From NCBI GenBank assembly GCA_947630755.1, contig CANRIU010000018.1, forward strand, positions 1 to 34,389: a stretch of DNA of 34,389 nt. The letters run 5' to 3'. The position numbers were made by a program, and so were the translations under genes. Below the pieces are notes generated by a model. The model was given only the letters and a program-made list of their open reading frames with translations. It ran no database searches and was not told the DNA's origin. Shown in pieces: positions 31,182 through 34,389 of this stretch; position 1 is the stretch's first letter, and every line of letters begins with the position of its first letter. This DNA comes from an uncultured Oscillospiraceae bacterium. GTDB taxonomy: Bacteria; Bacillota; Clostridia; Oscillospirales; Oscillospiraceae.

Positions 31182-31583
31182 TCAGCGCGAGCCTATGTCC
31201 AGCACGTCCCGGAGGGTTATCCTCGCGCTGTCGAGGACCATCACCCCGGGGGACGTGCGCGTGCCCTGATACCTGCCGCTGACGGTGTGTATCTCGCCCA
31301 GCTCCTCCGGTCCGTCCCAGACACGGCGCTGGAAAAATGTGACCGTCACCCTGTCCCCGGGGCGGAGCGCCCGGAGCCTGCGGTCCAGCTGCTCCTGCCT
31401 GTCCTCCGCCATGTCGGGGCGGGGCACGAACCTTGTCTCCCGGGCCCTTGACGACTCCTCAAGTCCCCGGAGCGCCGCGAAGGGGGCGAAGAGCTTCGCC
31501 CGGTCCTCCCGCGCCATGCGCGGGCGGCGGGAGGCGGGCCTTCCCCCGCCCATTATATCCATATACTCCATATATCCGTTCAT
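31182..31583 (-). CDS. YolD-like protein
   Basis: This 133-residue protein carries the YolD hallmark near its N-terminus (MAREDRAKLFAPFAAL) and a C-terminal beta-rich part (VTVTFFQRRVWDGPEELGEI). The start at 31583 is fixed by AGGAGG and overlaps the polymerase stop by 4 bp (ATGA). YolD-family proteins are typically encoded with UvrX-type Y-family polymerases and are predicted to work with or regulate them. Their biochemical role is not established. Confidence 0.88.
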   Translation of the reverse strand: MNGYMEYMDIMGGGRPASRRPRMAREDRAKLFAPFAALRGLEESSRARETRFVPRPDMAEDRQEQLDRRLRALRPGDRVTVTFFQRRVWDGPEELGEIHTVSGRYQGTRTSPGVMVLDSARITLRDVLDIGSR

Positions 31584-32935
31584 AGTCTGTGTCCTCCTGT
31601 CTGACCGTTCCTGTCCCGGGCCGTGGCCCCCCGCAGGAAGTCCCGGCCCTTCAATATGGCGTTTTTCCCGTATTTTTTCCGCAGGGCGTACACCGCCCGC
31701 TGGAGGTCCTCCTCCCGCTGCTCCGCCCTTATGTCGGCAAAAAAGCTCAGCTGCCTCGGGACGCTGTCCGCGGGACGTAAATGCACGGCGGCGATGTTCA
31801 GGCGCCGGACCAGAAGCTGCTTGTTCACCTCCCGGTCGTATGCCTCCAGCACCGCCCGGGTTATCTTTGACAGCGCGTCCGTCGGCGCGCCCAGCCGGAC
31901 GCTGCCGTGGGCCGACACCGGGACTGTCCGCCCGTAGTGGTCGCGCTTCACCGGGCCGTCCCACGCCGCGTTGTCCCTGTCGTAGCCCGCATGGAGAACT
32001 ATCCCGTCGGTGAGATACCCCTTGTCCGTCAGCTCCATCGTCAACTCCTCCGCCATCTCGCTTATGACCACACGGCCCTCCTCAAAGTCATAGGGCCGGG
32101 AGAGGACCTGCCCGGTGCTGACGGACAGCTCCGAGGGCTCGTAGGATTTTATGTCCGCCATGGTGCAGCTCTCCACCCCCCAGGCGTGGTCGATGAGCAG
32201 CTCCGCGTTGACGCCGAAGGCCCGGTACAGCGCCCCCTCGTCCCGGGCGCTCAGCCGCGCCAGCTCCCCCATGGTGGCGACCCCCAGCGCCCCAAGCCTG
32301 CGGCTTATGCCGGGGCCTATCTGCCAGAAATCCGTGAGCGGCCGATGGTCCCAGAGCAGACGGCGGTAGGACGCCTCGTCAAGCTCCGCTATCCTCTCGC
32401 CCCCGGGCCCGGGCCGCGCCTTTTTCGCCATAATGTCCATGGCGATCTTCGCAAGATACATATTTGTCCCGATGCCCGCCGTCGCCGTGATGCCCGTCTC
32501 CTCCAGCACCTCCCGGACGAGCATGGCGGTGAACTCCCGCGCCGTCATCCGCGCCGGGCGCAGATACAGCGTAAGGTCGATGAACACCTCGTCCACGGAG
32601 TAGATGTGTATGTCCTCCGGCGAGATGTGCCGCAGATATATGCTGTACACCCGGGCGGACACGTCAAGGTACAGCCCCATCCTCGGCCGGGCGATGATGA
32701 AGTCCGTATCCGCATCGCGGACATTTTTAAGGCACTCGTACACCTCAAAAAGTCTGGACCTCCCCGGGACACCCAGTGCCTTCAGCGCCGGGGTCACGGC
32801 AAGGCATATGGTCTTGTCCGTGCGCTCCTCATCCGCCACCACAAGCCTCGCCGTAAGCGGGTCCAGGCCACGGGCCACGCACTCCACCGAGGCGTAAAAG
32901 GACTTAAGGTCGATGCAGCAGTATGCTCTCTCCAC
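31580..32935 (-). CDS. Y-family (UvrX/ImpB-type) translesion DNA polymerase
   Basis: This 451-residue polymerase starts at GTG 32935 (MERAYCCIDLKSFYASVE). It has the catalytic palm acids Asp9 and the SVDE pair Asp115 and Glu116, then GIGTNMYLAKIAMD and a helix-hairpin region (WQIGPGISRRLGALGVATMG). A QLSFF motif (395-399) suits beta-clamp binding. Such UvrX/DinP-type enzymes copy damaged DNA with low fidelity. An upstream frame extension to 33031 covers the promoter and is rejected. It is first in an operon with yolD, and divergent from an XRE/ImmA operon across a shared control region. That arrangement predicts damage-inducible control. Confidence 0.92.
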   Translation of the reverse strand: MERAYCCIDLKSFYASVECVARGLDPLTARLVVADEERTDKTICLAVTPALKALGVPGRSRLFEVYECLKNVRDADTDFIIARPRMGLYLDVSARVYSIYLRHISPEDIHIYSVDEVFIDLTLYLRPARMTAREFTAMLVREVLEETGITATAGIGTNMYLAKIAMDIMAKKARPGPGGERIAELDEASYRRLLWDHRPLTDFWQIGPGISRRLGALGVATMGELARLSARDEGALYRAFGVNAELLIDHAWGVESCTMADIKSYEPSELSVSTGQVLSRPYDFEEGRVVISEMAEELTMELTDKGYLTDGIVLHAGYDRDNAAWDGPVKRDHYGRTVPVSAHGSVRLGAPTDALSKITRAVLEAYDREVNKQLLVRRLNIAAVHLRPADSVPRQLSFFADIRAEQREEDLQRAVYALRKKYGKNAILKGRDFLRGATARDRNGQTGGHRL

Positions 32936-32981
32936 TCCCCCGCCCCCCGAAAAAAATTTGCCGGGCCCCACGCCCGGGCTA

Positions 32982-33010
32982 TTGACAAAATGGGAACTTC
33001 GTTGTACTAT
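32982..33010 (+). promoter_or_regulatory. Promoter of the XRE/ImmA operon
   Basis: TTGACA (32982-32987), 17-bp spacer and TACTAT (33005-33010, four of six). The half-site ACTTC (32996-33000) lies within the spacer. The leader to the XRE ATG is about 100 nt. Confidence 0.7.
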
Positions 33011-33101
33011 TATGGCAAATAAACTTCCCATCTGCCCATATTATAGGCAATTATACTTCGCTTGTCAAGATATTTTTCAGACTTTTGAGAAGTTCAACTT
33101 C
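32990..33101. promoter_or_regulatory. Operator-like array of ACTTC half-sites in the polymerase/XRE control region
   Basis: ACTTC occurs at 32996, 33023, 33055 and 33097. The last is half of a perfect palindrome GAAGTT-C-AACTTC (33089-33101). A further inverted repeat ATGGGAA/TTCCCAT (32990-32996, 33025-33031) overlaps the first two. The spacers of both divergent promoters contain ACTTCG (32996-33001; 33055-33060). This is the pattern expected of a single repressor silencing both operons. Binding is inferred. Confidence 0.6.
33040..33068 (-). promoter_or_regulatory. Consensus promoter of the polymerase/YolD operon
   Basis: On the minus strand a perfect TTGACA (33068-33063), 17-bp spacer and perfect TATAAT (33045-33040). 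So strong a promoter for an error-prone polymerase implies a repressor. Confidence 0.85.
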
Positions 33102-33117
33102 GCATGGAGGTGCCGCG

Positions 33118-33510
33118 ATGAAATTTGGAGAGAAGCTGAGAGCTCTCCGGGCCGAGAAGCACGTCTCTCAGGAGGAGGCAGCGAGGGCCGCGGGAATATC
33201 CCGGCGCGCCTACGGCTCCTATGAGCAGGGCGGCATATACCCCCGGAACAGGGAGACGTATGTGAAGCTGGCGGAGCTCTTCGGCTGTGATGTCAACTAC
33301 CTTTTGACGGAGGACGAGGACTTTGTCGCCGAGGCCGGCGCGCGCTACGGCGCCCGGGGCAGGCGTCAGGCGGAGGAGCTTGTCCGGGAGGTGTCGGGGC
33401 TCTTCGCCGGAGGGGAGCTCGCCGACGAGGACAAGGACGAGATGCTCCGGGCCATTCAGGAGGCGTACTGGATAGCGAAGGAGAAGAACAAAAAATACGC
33501 CGGGAAGTGA
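33118..33510 (+). CDS. XRE-family repressor (ImmR/DdrO-like), partner of ImmA
   Basis: The ATG at 33118 follows GGAGGT, giving 130 residues; an upstream ATG at 33085 is rejected. An N-terminal lambda-type HTH (about 5-64) contains SQEEAARAAGISRRAYGSYEQGG-type helices. A linker and a helical C-terminal part (about 80-130) follow, where a protease could act. With the metallopeptidase gene downstream it forms a repressor/anti-repressor pair as in ImmR-ImmA and DdrO-IrrE. It probably represses itself and the divergent polymerase. Confidence 0.9.
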   Translation: MKFGEKLRALRAEKHVSQEEAARAAGISRRAYGSYEQGGIYPRNRETYVKLAELFGCDVNYLLTEDEDFVAEAGARYGARGRRQAEELVREVSGLFAGGELADEDKDEMLRAIQEAYWIAKEKNKKYAGK

Positions 33511-33567
33511 CCCGGCGCATGGTGTGCATATCGATTATTTTTTGATTCTTTTCAGCGGTGATATTAT

Positions 33568-34146
33568 ATGTCCATGAAAATCGAAAGGGTCGCCCGGACC
33601 GCCGACGGGCTTGTGCGGCGTCTCGGGACCCGCGACCCCTGGGCCGTGGCGCGGGAGCTGGGGGTAGAGGTCCTGCCACGGGCTTTCTCCCGGCAGAACG
33701 GCGCGTACAAGCTGATAATGCGCAACCCCTTCATCTTCATACGGTCCGACCTTGACGAGGTCATGTCCTCCATAGTCCTCGCCCACGAGCTGGGGCATCA
33801 CTGTCTCCACCGCCGGGAGGCGGAGATCATGGGCGGCTTTCAGGAGTTCAACCTCTTCAGCCTCCAGAACGACAGGCTGGAGTACGAGGCCAACGTGTTC
33901 GCGTCGCAGCTCCTGCTCTCGGACGAGGCCGTGCTGGAGTGCGTGGAGCTGGGCTATGACCTTCAGGAGACGGCGTTCGCGCTCAGGAGCGATGTGAATC
34001 TGCTGGCGCTGAAGCTGGATACGTTGATAGCCGAAGGGCATCTGCTGTTGAAACACCCCCATGCGGGGCGTTACCTCGCCCCGGGGCGGGAGGGAGATGT
34101 CCGCCCGGAGGACGGAGGGGCCCGCCGGGCGGGGTTTATCAGTTAA
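33568..34146 (+). CDS. ImmA/IrrE family metallopeptidase
   Basis: This 192-residue zinc protease has the HEXXH motif HELGH (His73, Glu74, His77), a following EYEAN (Glu105/Glu107) that likely gives the third ligand, and a hydrophobic N-terminal [10 protein letters not shown] start. ImmA and IrrE proteins cleave XRE repressors upon DNA damage. The start at ATG 33568 has only a weak GGTGA site; a second ATG is at 33574. It lies 57 bp after the XRE gene, in the same operon. Its last 8 bp overlap the convergent rpoD stop. The C-terminal tail (about 165-192) is Gly/Arg-rich and unusual. Confidence 0.9.
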   Translation: MSMKIERVARTADGLVRRLGTRDPWAVARELGVEVLPRAFSRQNGAYKLIMRNPFIFIRSDLDEVMSSIVLAHELGHHCLHRREAEIMGGFQEFNLFSLQNDRLEYEANVFASQLLLSDEAVLECVELGYDLQETAFALRSDVNLLALKLDTLIAEGHLLLKHPHAGRYLAPGREGDVRPEDGGARRAGFIS

Positions 34147-34389
34147 GGAAATCCTTAAGCTTCTTGCTCCTCGAGGGGTGCCGCAGCTTGCGGAGCGCCT
34201 TGGCCTCGATCTGACGGATGCGCTCGCGGGTCACGTTAAACTCGCGGCCCACCTCCTCCAGGGTCCTGGTGCGCCCGTCCAGTATCCCGAACCGGAGCTC
34301 CAGCACCTTCTTCTCCCGGGGGGTCAGGGTGTCCAGCACCTCCATGAGCTGCTCCTTCAGGAGGGTGAAGCTGGCGGCCTCCGCCGGCT
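34139..34389 (-). CDS. rpoD: RNA polymerase sigma factor RpoD (3' end only)
   Basis: The frame stays open to the window edge and encodes the last 82 codons plus the stop. It reads [18 protein letters not shown], then [20 protein letters not shown], then [20 protein letters not shown], region 4 of the housekeeping sigma factor, which contacts the -35 element. The N-terminal part lies outside the window. It ends tail-to-tail with the ImmA gene, overlapping by 8 bp. Confidence 0.95.
   Translation of the reverse strand, partial: PAEAASFTLLKEQLMEVLDTLTPREKKVLELRFGILDGRTRTLEEVGREFNVTRERIRQIEAKALRKLRHPSRSKKLKDFLN

Noticed and set aside
32990-33101. A LexA (SOS) box of the GAAC-N4-GTTC type upstream of the polymerase
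   Set aside because: GAAC at 32994 is followed by TTCGTTGT rather than N4-GTTC, and the other sites are ACTTC-type. No match to the Gram-positive LexA box was found by eye.
33118-34146. Prophage or ICE remnant, because XRE-ImmA pairs occur in such elements
   Set aside because: No integrase, excisionase, structural or conjugation genes or attachment repeats are visible, and rpoD follows directly.

Overview
The window looks like chromosome from a GC-rich, endospore-forming member of the Clostridia, most likely an Oscillospirales/Oscillospiraceae-type gut bacterium. The evidence is the Gram-positive style ribosome binding sites, a CotF-type spore coat gene pair, a YlmC/YmxH-like gene, the Asp23-FakA pair, a FeoA-FeoA-FeoB-Cys-rich protein operon, a wall-sorting signal of the xPxTG type, and a YolD plus Y-family polymerase pair. 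The genus is an inference. No tRNA, rRNA, CRISPR array, IS transposase or prophage structural gene was seen.

Layout. 1-2.4 kb: the first residues of an exported protein (minus), then a serine-palmitoyltransferase-like enzyme overlapping an SDR reductase. 2.4-5.3 kb: a lipoprotein joining a PstS-like domain to a WG-like domain, then a DegV/FakB protein. 5.5-7.6 kb (minus): asp23-like gene and fakA. 7.8-9.4 kb: a 59-residue membrane protein, an XRE/DUF2975 pair and dut. 9.5-11.4 kb: trxB and trxA divergently arranged, then a YlmC-like gene with a start-codon anomaly. 11.4-13.4 kb: rpsB-tsf with a structured leader. 13.6-16.6 kb (minus): feo operon with candidate metal-repressor sites. 16.8-20.9 kb: GNAT, spore coat pair, TspO, Nudix, ATP-grasp and PHP genes. 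21.0-27.5 kb (minus): a 2167-residue wall-anchored protein with two DUF4855-like modules. 28.0-29.5 kb: an ExbB/ExbD-like three-gene operon. 29.6-31.2 kb: AbrB-like regulator and a FemAB-type ligase. 31.2-34.1 kb: a YolD/Y-family polymerase operon facing an XRE/ImmA-IrrE operon. The window ends in the 3' end of rpoD.

Two signals stand out. First, a dispersed intergenic repeat built from exchangeable hairpin modules occurs in five copies plus a fragment. Base pairs change in a compensatory way between copies, so the fold itself seems to be maintained. Second, the polymerase operon and the XRE/ImmA operon share a 182-bp divergent control region. It holds two strong promoters and an array of ACTTC half-sites, one of them in the spacer of each promoter. 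This predicts a LexA-independent damage response, with ImmA cleaving or otherwise inactivating the XRE repressor to release the error-prone polymerase.

Two further loci deserve attention. One is the proton-channel-like ExbB/ExbD operon, which is unexpected in an apparent single-membrane spore former and lies divergent to the giant surface protein. The other is the sphingolipid-type enzyme pair at the left end. All functional calls rest on reading motifs by eye; no database search was run.
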